Of a DNA stretch of 12,721 nucleotides, positions 6,379 through 12,721 are shown piece by piece. The number at the start of each line of letters is the position of its first letter. Positions within the stretch are counted from its first letter, which is position 1. The position numbers and the translations under genes were made by a program. The stretch is from Saprospiraceae bacterium (GTDB lineage Bacteria; Bacteroidota; Bacteroidia; Chitinophagales; Saprospiraceae). Location: NCBI GenBank assembly GCA_007125435.1, contig SLDF01000288.1:1-12721 (forward strand), written 5' to 3'. Below the pieces are notes generated by a model, which made no database searches, was not told the origin of the DNA, and saw only the letters and a list, made by a program, of their open reading frames with translations.

Positions 6379-7176
6379 TTAAGTATTAATGATAAATATG
6401 TGCAGCGCAGGGTATAAACCAGATAATACTATAATGCCGTCAATATAAATATAGTAGTAAAGTGAATCTCTATTAGAAGTGATTAGAGAGATAACTATGA
6501 TTTGAAGGATGTATATCTTTGAAAACCAAAGAAATAGTGAAAGCGGTAGACTATAACTAATACTGTAAATCACCATGAGGGCAAATGCACATAAGGCAAT
6601 AGAAATACACAAGGTCTTTAATTGTGGCAAACTGAATTTTTGTGCTAATGTACTTATCCCTTCTGCATGATCTAGTGATTTGTCTTTAACATCAAAAATT
6701 ATTGCGAGACTCAGTATCTGGCAGAATATCATTAAAAATATTATCACATACTCATAGGATGGAGAATCCAACCAATTTGGCCCTAAAGCACACCAACTCC
6801 ATGTAAAAGCAATACTTATTGGCTTTAGCCAGGCATGTTTCCTGATGGAATAAGTATCGATTTGTCTGGATATCAGATAATTTGTGGTTATTACAGTAGG
6901 AATAATGAGATATAGAACGCTATTGAGTTCAAAATGAAATATAAAGTAGAGTAAACTCAATGAGCCAAAAAAAAGCCCAATTACTATATGAAAAGTCTTT
7001 AAATGAGGTTTGCCAAGTCTATGCAGTAAATAAGAAAATACTGTACTACTAAAGAGTAAAGCCAAATATGAGAAATTTATATCATTGAAAAGTATGGCTT
7101 GCGCAGCCAGATACACACTGACTGCTCCGATACCTATCCATATATTTCCGGACACCGTAGACTTTAACATAGCCAT
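6379..7176 (-). CDS. UbiA-like polytopic membrane protein with one of two Asp-rich motifs
   Basis: A 265-residue integral inner-membrane protein with roughly eight hydrophobic segments. It belongs, as far as I can judge, to the UbiA prenyltransferase superfamily: FDVKDKSLDHAEGISTLAQ (161-179) contains D162, D165 and D169 in the arrangement of the second Asp-rich motif, and RKHAWLKPISIAFTWSW (113-129) resembles the conserved loop before the next helix. The first motif, NxxxDxxxD in true prenyltransferases, is not found; the equivalent segment appears to be FSYLLHRLGK (47-56), with no aspartate. I recall related Bacteroidota proteins with HR at this place, annotated as hypothetical or UbiA-like. 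Prenyl transfer is therefore doubtful, and the substrate unknown. A second ATG two codons later (7170) is an alternative start. The M42 gene ends 128 bases upstream. Confidence 0.65.
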   Translation of the reverse strand: MAMLKSTVSGNIWIGIGAVSVYLAAQAILFNDINFSYLALLFSSTVFSYLLHRLGKPHLKTFHIVIGLFFGSLSLLYFIFHFELNSVLYLIIPTVITTNYLISRQIDTYSIRKHAWLKPISIAFTWSWCALGPNWLDSPSYEYVIIFLMIFCQILSLAIIFDVKDKSLDHAEGISTLAQKFSLPQLKTLCISIALCAFALMVIYSISYSLPLSLFLWFSKIYILQIIVISLITSNRDSLYYYIYIDGIIVLSGLYPALHIFIINT

Positions 7177-7304
7177 GCAAACTTATTGCTCTACCTGATA
7201 GAATGGCTAAATTACCGATAAGATGTAAAACTTGAGATCATATGCTTGATTATTTGAATTCGGATCAACCCTGATCCATTTCCACCTGATACTATTATTA
7301 AAGA

Positions 7305-8384
7305 TCAGAAATACTTAAAAGATTGCCCATTTTCAATGGTCAGCAAGGTATTGTAAATTAACTTGACCACAGATTCTACATCTGATTTATGAGCCATTTC
7401 TACTGTCGTGTGCATATATCTCAGTGGTAATGAAATCAAAGCAGATGGTACGCCACCATTTGAATAGGCAAATGCATCAGTATCCGTACCTGTTGACCTT
7501 GAGGCTGCTTCCCGCTGGATGTTTATCTTATGTTTTTCAGCAACATCAATGATTAGATTCAGCAGATTATTATGTACGGCAGGAGCGTAGGTTACAGATG
7601 GACCCTTGCCACATTTAACATCACCTAGCTTTTTACTCTTCATTAAAGGGGTAGCAGTATCATGTGTCACATCTGTCACTATAGCAACGTTTGGCTTAAT
7701 GGTCTGTGCGATCATTTCAGCACCTCTTAGCCCAATTTCTTCTTGGACTGCATTGACAATGTATAGCGTATAAGGAAGGTTCTTTTTATTTTCATGAAGT
7801 AAACGAGCTACCTCTGCGATACAAAAACCACCGATTCTATTATCTAAAGCCCTACCAACAAAATACTTATCATTTAATACTGTAAATTCATCTTCATAGG
7901 TAATGACAGCTCCGACATGAATACCCATTCCTAAAACCTCTTCTTTATCTTTAGCTCCTACATCTATAAATAGGTTTTCAATTGTAGGTTTCAGTTTTTC
8001 ATCTTCTCCTTTTCTGACATGGATTGCCGGCCAGCCAAAGACACCTTTGACTATTCCATTCTTGTTATGGATATTTACTCTCTTTGATGGTGCAATAAGG
8101 TGATCACTTCCACCATTTCTGATGACATGTAAAAATCCGTCATCGGTAATGTAATTTACAAACCATGATATCTCATCGGCATGACCCTCTATGACTATTT
8201 TATAATCTTGCCCGGGATTAATCACACCATAAGCTGTACCATAGTTATCTGTATGCCATTCATCTATATAGGGCTTTATGTATTCTATCCATAGTTTCTG
8301 CCCATTGTATTCTTGACCTGTTGGCGCTGCATTGTTGATGTAACGCTTCAAAAAATCTAACCCTTCTTGATTAATGCTGTACAT
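7305..8384 (-). CDS. M42-family metallopeptidase (glutamyl-aminopeptidase-like)
   Basis: Predicted cytoplasmic dinuclear-metal aminopeptidase of 359 residues, the usual length of the M42 family (FrvX/YsdC/PepA types, often tetrahedral dodecamers). All expected ligands can be placed: H68 in EGHADE, bridging D181 in RALDNRIGG, E215/E216 in QEEIGLRGA with one serving as general base, D238 in VTDVTHDT, and H325 in YMHTTVE close to the C-terminus. D70, two after the first ligand His, is the conserved partner residue. The insertion domain lies between about 75 and 170 (GVFGWPAIHV, 115-123). No signal peptide. It sits 105 bases downstream of pyrE on the same strand. This could be one transcript, although the gap is large enough for its own promoter, and a one-mismatch -7 match (TAATTTAG on the - strand) lies within it. 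Which peptides it trims cannot be told. Confidence 0.9.
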   Translation of the reverse strand: MYSINQEGLDFLKRYINNAAPTGQEYNGQKLWIEYIKPYIDEWHTDNYGTAYGVINPGQDYKIVIEGHADEISWFVNYITDDGFLHVIRNGGSDHLIAPSKRVNIHNKNGIVKGVFGWPAIHVRKGEDEKLKPTIENLFIDVGAKDKEEVLGMGIHVGAVITYEDEFTVLNDKYFVGRALDNRIGGFCIAEVARLLHENKKNLPYTLYIVNAVQEEIGLRGAEMIAQTIKPNVAIVTDVTHDTATPLMKSKKLGDVKCGKGPSVTYAPAVHNNLLNLIIDVAEKHKINIQREAASRSTGTDTDAFAYSNGGVPSALISLPLRYMHTTVEMAHKSDVESVVKLIYNTLLTIENGQSFKYF

Positions 8385-8489
8385 ATTTCTTTACTCTTTT
8401 TATCCTACGATCTTATGGTTTGTCGTTTAGTTGCTTTCAATATTCTGGCTGTAAGTCTAAATTATATACTTTACGTTTTTTCTATCTGA

Positions 8490-9134
8490 CTAAGACGGAT
8501 GCCAGGACTGGGGATCATTCTTCCAGTCTTCTAATGTGTCCAAATCATGGGGCGTAATATATCCAATATATTCTGCGACTTTTATAAGTATATCATAATT
8601 AGTTATAGTAAAATACGGTATACCTGCTTTACTAAAATTAGCAATAGCTTCCGGCAATTGATAGGAAAAAATGGCGATAACTGCAATCACCTCATGACCT
8701 TGACTGATAAGCGCATCAGCAGCTTTTAAGCTACTTCCACCTGTCGATATCAGGTCTTCTACCATGACTACCTTGCTATTTTCGGGAAGATAGCCTTCTA
8801 TTTGATTGTTACGTCCATGTGACTTTGCTTTGTCTCTTACATACACAAATGGTAGTCCGAGTCTGTAAGCAGCAATAGCACCATGTGGTATTCCTGCTGT
8901 CGCTACGCCGGCGATAGCGTCTATTGGTAAATGATTTGAAATCAACCTAGATAGTCCATTTGAAATAATATCTCTGACACTGGGAAATGATAGCGACACA
9001 CGATTGTCACAGTATATTGGTGAAGATATTCCTGAAGCCCATGTGAAAGGATTTTGTGGACTTAATTTAATTGCTTTTATTTGGAGCAGTAATTTGGCAA
9101 CGTCTTCTGCCAATTTTGTCTGCGATTCATACAT
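8490..9134 (-). CDS. pyrE: Orotate phosphoribosyltransferase
   Basis: Catalyses orotate + PRPP to orotidine 5'-phosphate in de novo pyrimidine synthesis, in the cytoplasm. The 214 residues match the family length. The PRPP-binding loop is VVMVEDLISTGGS (122-134), with the two acidic residues and the TGGS turn expected. The flexible catalytic loop is RDKAKSHGRNNQIEG (100-114). The N-terminal substrate segment reads LSPQNPFTWASGISSPIYCDNR (24-45), including FTWASGxxSPxYxD. The ATG at 9134 gives the standard N-terminus. The gene is transcribed away from the Nudix gene, with only 20 bases between the two start codons. Confidence 0.95.
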   Translation of the reverse strand: MYESQTKLAEDVAKLLLQIKAIKLSPQNPFTWASGISSPIYCDNRVSLSFPSVRDIISNGLSRLISNHLPIDAIAGVATAGIPHGAIAAYRLGLPFVYVRDKAKSHGRNNQIEGYLPENSKVVMVEDLISTGGSSLKAADALISQGHEVIAVIAIFSYQLPEAIANFSKAGIPYFTITNYDILIKVAEYIGYITPHDLDTLEDWKNDPQSWHPS

Positions 9135-9151
9135 ACTAAATAATTTGAGGC

Positions 9152-9159
9152 CAAATGTA
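9152..9159 (-). promoter_or_regulatory. Candidate -7 element for pyrE, overlapping the Nudix start codon
   Basis: Read on the - strand this is TACATTTG, an exact TAnnTTTG match, 17 bases from the pyrE ATG. It covers the ATG of the divergent Nudix gene (9155-9157). A TTG stands upstream, but only about 12 bases away, short of the usual -33 spacing. A small palindrome ATTTG-AGGC-CAAAT (9143-9156) overlaps it. Confidence 0.35.
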
Positions 9160-9790
9160 CAAAATTTATATCAATAATATACCGCTCACTTTAATATCAA
9201 ACGATGATTTTGACTCATTCAAAACAACAGCTTCTGAAGTCATCAGAGGCACTTATTTGGGTAAGCCTAAGTTTTTCTTTCCTTACATTGATATGCTTGA
9301 AAAACAACATCAAGAGGATATAGAAGTGATCATTAAATGTAAAAACGTTGTCAAAGCATTTGATGACTTTTCTTCCCTTTATGAAGTTATAGAAGCTGGC
9401 GGCGGCATTGTTAAGAATCAAAATGGTCAGGTACTGGTTATATTCAGAAGAGGCTTTTGGGATCTTCCTAAAGGTAAGATGGATCCCGGTGAAAATATTT
9501 TACAAACGGCCGTTAGAGAAGTAAAAGAAGAAACTGGAATTAAAGACATAGAGCTAAAAAGACACCTTATTACGACGTATCATACCTACAGAAAGACAAA
9601 AGGAACGCGTGTACTTAAGGTTACAAAATGGTTTAAAATGAGAACCATGTCCCTTGATCTTCATCCACAAACAGAAGAAGACATTGAAAAAGCTGAATGG
9701 GTTAACTTGAGTGACTTCCTTTCAAGTGACCCTAAAATATTCAACAATATTATAGATGTCATAAAGGAAGCTCAAAAACCTGATGTCTAG
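9155..9790 (+). CDS. Nudix hydrolase
   Basis: Predicted pyrophosphohydrolase of 211 residues acting on a nucleoside diphosphate linked to some other group. The Nudix box GX5EX7REUXEEXGU is complete at 107-129: G107, E113, then REVKEETG (121-128) providing the Mg-binding glutamates. The Nudix fold runs from about 78 (VIEAGGGIVKNQNGQVLVI, 78-96) to 195. The first 75 residues are an extra N-terminal domain that I recall from Bacteroidota homologues, so MYKIYINNIPL is very likely the true start although it is only 20 bases from the pyrE ATG. The substrate cannot be inferred. Its promoter must lie inside the 5' end of pyrE. Confidence 0.85.
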   Translation: MYKIYINNIPLTLISNDDFDSFKTTASEVIRGTYLGKPKFFFPYIDMLEKQHQEDIEVIIKCKNVVKAFDDFSSLYEVIEAGGGIVKNQNGQVLVIFRRGFWDLPKGKMDPGENILQTAVREVKEETGIKDIELKRHLITTYHTYRKTKGTRVLKVTKWFKMRTMSLDLHPQTEEDIEKAEWVNLSDFLSSDPKIFNNIIDVIKEAQKPDV

Positions 9791-9792
9791 CC

Positions 9793-9820
9793 TTTGACTG
9801 GTCTTTAATCGTTATATTTG
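9793..9820 (+). promoter_or_regulatory. Bacteroidota-type promoter for rimO
   Basis: TTTG at 9793-9796 as -33 and TATATTTG at 9813-9820 as an exact -7 (TAnnTTTG), separated by 16 bases, slightly tighter than the usual spacing. Transcription would begin near 9826, about 17 bases before the rimO TTG. It lies in the 52-base gap after the Nudix stop codon, so rimO does not depend on the Nudix transcript. Confidence 0.5.
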
Positions 9821-9842
9821 CGCCTCATTAAAGATTAGAAAG

Positions 9843-11156
9843 TTGAAAACCAAGCATCACAAAGAAGATAAAGTCAATGTCATTACATTGGGTTGTTCTA
9901 AAAACCTCGTAGACTCTGAAAACCTCATTACCCAATTAAGGTCTAACGATATAGAAGTTGCCCATGAAGATGATGACTTAGATGCCAATGTTATTGTAGT
10001 AAATACATGTGGTTTTATCGATTTAGCAAAAGAAGAGTCCGTCAATACTATTCTTGAATATGCAGAGGCAAAAAAAGAGGGCAAGATTGATAAGCTATAC
10101 GTTACGGGCTGCTTGTCTCATAGATACAAAAATGACCTTGAGCAGGAGATACCTGAAGTTGATGCTTATTTCGGCACTCTGGATTTACCTGCACTACTAG
10201 CTAAATTCAATGCTGACTATAGGCACGAACTTATTGGAGAACGTCTTATCACCACACCTCAACATTTTGCTTACCTAAAAATATCTGAGGGCTGTAATCG
10301 TACCTGTTCTTTTTGCGCTATTCCACTCATGAGGGGTAAGCATATCTCAAGGCCAATAGAAAGTCTTGTTCACGAAGCCAGACATCTCGCGAAGAATGGC
10401 GTTAAAGAGTTAATGTTGATCGCCCAAGAGTTGACCTACTATGGTCTGGATCTGTATAAAAAGCGATCTTTGCCTGAACTGTTACAAGCTCTGGCTGAAG
10501 TAGATGGTATAGAATGGATAAGGCTGCATTATGCATATCCGAGTAAGTTCCCTGAAGACATTTTCTATGAAATAGCCAGAAATGAAAAGGTTTGTAATTA
10601 CCTGGACATTCCTCTACAACACGCATCTGACCCCATGCTATTTGCAATGAAAAGGCAAATTACCAGAAAGGATCAAACTGACTTGATGCATCTTGCCAGA
10701 AAGATTGTTCCCGGTATTGCACTTAGGACGACCATGTTGGTTGGCTTTCCCGGAGAGACTGAGCTAGACTTTGAAGAACTCTGTGACTTTGTGAAAGAAA
10801 TACAATTTGATAGGCTAGGGGTATTCCAATATTCTCATGAAGAAGACACCTCAGCATTTAAAATGGAAGATGATGTTCCAGAAGAGGTCAAAGCTGAACG
10901 AGCCAATAGATTGATGGCTATACAAAAAGATATATCACTAGCAAAAAACCAAAGCAGAATAGGAGAGACCCTCAAAGTTTTATTTGATAGAAAAGAAGGG
11001 GAGTATTTCGTAGGTAGAACTGAGTTTGATAGTCCGGAAGTTGATAATGAAGTGTTCGTTCATGCTAGTAATCAGTATGTTAGAATAGGAGACTTTGCAC
11101 AGGTTAAAATAATTGATGCAATTGAATATGACCTTTTTGGCGAAATTGATGTTTAA
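9843..11156 (+). CDS. rimO: Ribosomal protein S12 methylthiotransferase RimO
   Basis: Radical-SAM methylthiotransferase that adds a methylthio group to the conserved aspartate of ribosomal protein S12 (family knowledge). Three parts are visible in 437 residues. The N-terminal MTTase domain has C18 (TLGCSKN), C56 (NTCGF) and C90 (VTGCL), the ligands of the auxiliary 4Fe-4S cluster. The radical SAM core has CNRTCSFC (151-158), the CX3CX2C cluster motif. The C-terminal TRAM domain runs from about 372 and contains EFDSPEVDNEVFV. TLGCSKN at the N-terminus and SPEVDNEV in TRAM favour RimO over MiaB. The start is TTG at 9843: no ATG exists in frame upstream before the promoter or downstream until residue 163, and MKTK fits relatives. 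A membrane-protein gene follows after 16 bases, probably co-transcribed. Confidence 0.95.
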   Translation: MKTKHHKEDKVNVITLGCSKNLVDSENLITQLRSNDIEVAHEDDDLDANVIVVNTCGFIDLAKEESVNTILEYAEAKKEGKIDKLYVTGCLSHRYKNDLEQEIPEVDAYFGTLDLPALLAKFNADYRHELIGERLITTPQHFAYLKISEGCNRTCSFCAIPLMRGKHISRPIESLVHEARHLAKNGVKELMLIAQELTYYGLDLYKKRSLPELLQALAEVDGIEWIRLHYAYPSKFPEDIFYEIARNEKVCNYLDIPLQHASDPMLFAMKRQITRKDQTDLMHLARKIVPGIALRTTMLVGFPGETELDFEELCDFVKEIQFDRLGVFQYSHEEDTSAFKMEDDVPEEVKAERANRLMAIQKDISLAKNQSRIGETLKVLFDRKEGEYFVGRTEFDSPEVDNEVFVHASNQYVRIGDFAQVKIIDAIEYDLFGEIDV

Positions 11157-11172
11157 CTATTAAACATATTTT

Positions 11173-11634
11173 ATGAATTTCATTGCAAAAGCTTCGACAA
11201 ACAGTAAATTAAATCCATTCTACCAGGCTGCTATTGCTTACACTTTAATTCTTGTCTTTGCTACTGCTGCCAAGCTGTTTCAGATGGTTGGATTTTTCCC
11301 TTCTAGCTTTAAAGTGATTTGGGTGGTTTCTGCATCTTTCTTACTATTATTTAGCATTGGTAATGGATTGGTTTTTCTATCTGCCAAATCCACAGCTGTA
11401 TACTGGTCCAGATCCATTATGAGTTATGCATCGCTATTGATTTTATCTGCTTTGACAGCATGGACTCTAACGAAAGTACCAATTGGAGAAGCGGCTACTT
11501 TTAAGTGGCTGTATTTTGTATTGACAATTGGCTATCTCGTTATTTTATCCATAGTAGGATTGATGAAAATTATAGTTGAATTGGCTCAGAAAAAGGATAC
11601 TAGAGATTTCAGTAATAGACGACACAAACACTAA
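11173..11634 (+). CDS. Small four-helix membrane protein of unknown function
   Basis: I do not recognise this family. The 153 residues contain four hydrophobic segments (about 17-38, 48-70, 80-99 and 110-137) and a hydrophilic, basic tail (KKDTRDFSNRRHKH), which by the positive-inside rule would lie in the cytoplasm. There is no signal peptide beyond the first helix, and no catalytic or metal-binding motif. The start ATG is 16 bases after the rimO stop, so the two are likely one transcript; whether they are functionally related is unknown. Its stop lies 22 bases from the stop of the convergent secreted-protein gene, with no hairpin in between. Confidence 0.7.
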   Translation: MNFIAKASTNSKLNPFYQAAIAYTLILVFATAAKLFQMVGFFPSSFKVIWVVSASFLLLFSIGNGLVFLSAKSTAVYWSRSIMSYASLLILSALTAWTLTKVPIGEAATFKWLYFVLTIGYLVILSIVGLMKIIVELAQKKDTRDFSNRRHKH

Positions 11635-11656
11635 TTTCTGTATCATCTTTTATACA

Positions 11657-12721
11657 TTATCTCAATAAAGTAACGTCACCCCTTTCTCTTATAGTTCGTC
11701 CACTTGGTAGTTCTATAATGACGACATAGGCATATACCTCTGGTGGTGCTTCCCGACCTCTAAACATACCATCCCAGCCGTCATTATTATTACCGCTGAA
11801 TACTTGTTGGCCCCATCGACTATAAATGCGTATTTCCTTGACTTCGATATTACCTTTCACGACTACCCTAAACACATCATTGATCATATCATTGTCCGGC
11901 GTAAAAGCTGAAGGTATATCATATTCAGGCTCCTGAGCAATGATATCTCTAGTCACAGTGACCTCACATCCATCATCTGTGACATATGTAGCGGATACTG
12001 TATTTACATCATTATCGGCAAAAGTCACCAATTCTTCACTGGTTCCGGCATTACTTCCGTTGTACACCCAGAAAAACTCTGTTTCTTCCGGTAGCATAGG
12101 ATTAAAGCTAGCTACTGTCACGAATACAGAATCTCCTCGATATAAATCCTCTGGCTGTGGTTCTACCTCGAGATTGAGAATGGGTATATTATAAACCTGT
12201 ATAGTCACAGAGGCTGATACTGGACAATCCTGATTTTCACCTTGTACCGTATAAGTCGTGGTTTGATTAACTGTTGCTACAGGGTCAGGGCAATCTGTAC
12301 AGGATAAACCCTGAGCCGGCGACCACATGATGTCGGTGACATCGTTTAATATTCTGATCTGTACCGGTTCTCCGGGACACACAATAGTATCGGTCAGGTT
12401 TAATTCTATTTCAGGCTCTTTTACAATAATTTCTATTGAGTCGATTTGTTCACACCCACCGTTCGTGATGGTTCTGATGTAAGTGTTGGTTACAGTTGTA
12501 GTAATGAACAAATTATAGGCATCAGTTGGTGATTGAACAGATCCATCTTTAGGCTCCCAATCAAATGTGATATCAGGAAAGGGTAAGCCATCATACATTT
12601 TACTGAACAATGATATTTCTTCACCAGGGCAATAGTCCTCTTCAAAAGGTACTGATGTGATTTCTGTACCTAGAGGAATGGAGTCTACACTGATAAAAAT
12701 TGTATCAATCAGTGTGCATCC
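11657..12721 (-). CDS. Large secreted Ig-like repeat protein with T9SS gliding-motility C-terminal domain (5' end outside window)
   Basis: Partial: the reading frame stays open to the window edge, giving 354 residues with no credible start inside (a TTG at 12610 lies mid-domain). It is the C-terminal part of a probable cell-surface or secreted adhesin-like protein. Ig/PKD-type units with paired cysteines recur: GCTLIDTIFISV (1-12) followed by CPGE (31-34), and GCEQIDSIEIIV (89-100) followed by CPGE (115-118), a period near 85-88 residues. Next come GLSCTDCPDPVATVNQTTTY (138-157), a signature common in Bacteroidota surface proteins, and two further units. The last 86 residues (269-354), from IPSAFTPDNDMINDVFRV through IRIYSRWGQQVF and WDGMFRG to the end, match the type B gliding-motility-associated C-terminal domain used as a type IX secretion signal. 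The domain type is firmly seen; ligand and role are unknown. Confidence 0.85.
   Translation of the reverse strand, partial: GCTLIDTIFISVDSIPLGTEITSVPFEEDYCPGEEISLFSKMYDGLPFPDITFDWEPKDGSVQSPTDAYNLFITTTVTNTYIRTITNGGCEQIDSIEIIVKEPEIELNLTDTIVCPGEPVQIRILNDVTDIMWSPAQGLSCTDCPDPVATVNQTTTYTVQGENQDCPVSASVTIQVYNIPILNLEVEPQPEDLYRGDSVFVTVASFNPMLPEETEFFWVYNGSNAGTSEELVTFADNDVNTVSATYVTDDGCEVTVTRDIIAQEPEYDIPSAFTPDNDMINDVFRVVVKGNIEVKEIRIYSRWGQQVFSGNNNDGWDGMFRGREAPPEVYAYVVIIELPSGRTIRERGDVTLLR

Noticed and set aside
7262..7277. Hairpin GGATCA-ACCC-TGATCC downstream of the M42 gene as terminator
   Set aside because: Only a 6-bp stem with no T-run on the relevant strand.
1..12721. CRISPR array, tRNA, rRNA, or a defence or biosynthetic cluster
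   Set aside because: No regularly spaced repeats, tRNA-like cloverleaf or rRNA segments were recognised, and the genes do not form a known or suspected system together.

Overview
The window looks like an ordinary chromosomal stretch from a member of the Bacteroidota, probably near the Saprospiria/Cytophagia side (the phylum is well supported; the class is a guess). The reasons are: a short group-1-type sigma factor without region 1.1; a protein ending in a gliding-motility/type IX secretion C-terminal domain; a lipoprotein with an acidic Cys-Ser-Lys-Asp-Asp-Asp start; TAnnTTTG-type -7 promoter elements; an almost complete lack of Shine-Dalgarno sites; and AT-rich sequence.

Layout. Positions 1-197 hold the right half of an intergenic repeat (copy A). 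On the + strand follow an rpoD-type sigma factor (308-1177), a TolC-family outer-membrane protein (1305-2729) and a MacA/HlyD-type periplasmic adaptor (2760-4127), closed by a hairpin that can terminate transcription from both sides (4172-4220). On the - strand come a small cytochrome-c-like lipoprotein (4254-4610), a complete repeat (copy B, 4752-5224), an alpha/beta-hydrolase esterase (5274-6005), a shortened repeat in the opposite orientation (copy C, 6134-6289), a UbiA-like membrane protein (6379-7176), an M42 metallopeptidase (7305-8384) and orotate phosphoribosyltransferase pyrE (8490-9134). pyrE is back to back with a Nudix hydrolase (9155-9790), with only 20 bases between the start codons. 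Then, on +, come rimO (9843-11156) and a small four-helix membrane protein (11173-11634). The right edge carries the 3' part of a large secreted Ig-like/T9SS protein on the - strand (11657-12721, cut by the window).

How the genes fit together. TolC and the adaptor are two of the three parts of an export pump; the inner-membrane part is absent here. RimO modifies the ribosome, pyrE serves pyrimidine synthesis, and the Nudix and M42 enzymes are housekeeping-type hydrolases. These genes do not form one pathway.

The most unusual content is the intergenic repeat family. Copies A, B and C share conserved ends (TGCATCAGCG on the left, GGGTGATGCCCAA on the right). Copy B reads as one large imperfect palindrome of about 470 bases. 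Copy C looks like a core-deleted version whose variable segment is replaced by a perfect 18-bp hairpin. No complete novel system (defence, biosynthetic or mobile) was recognised.
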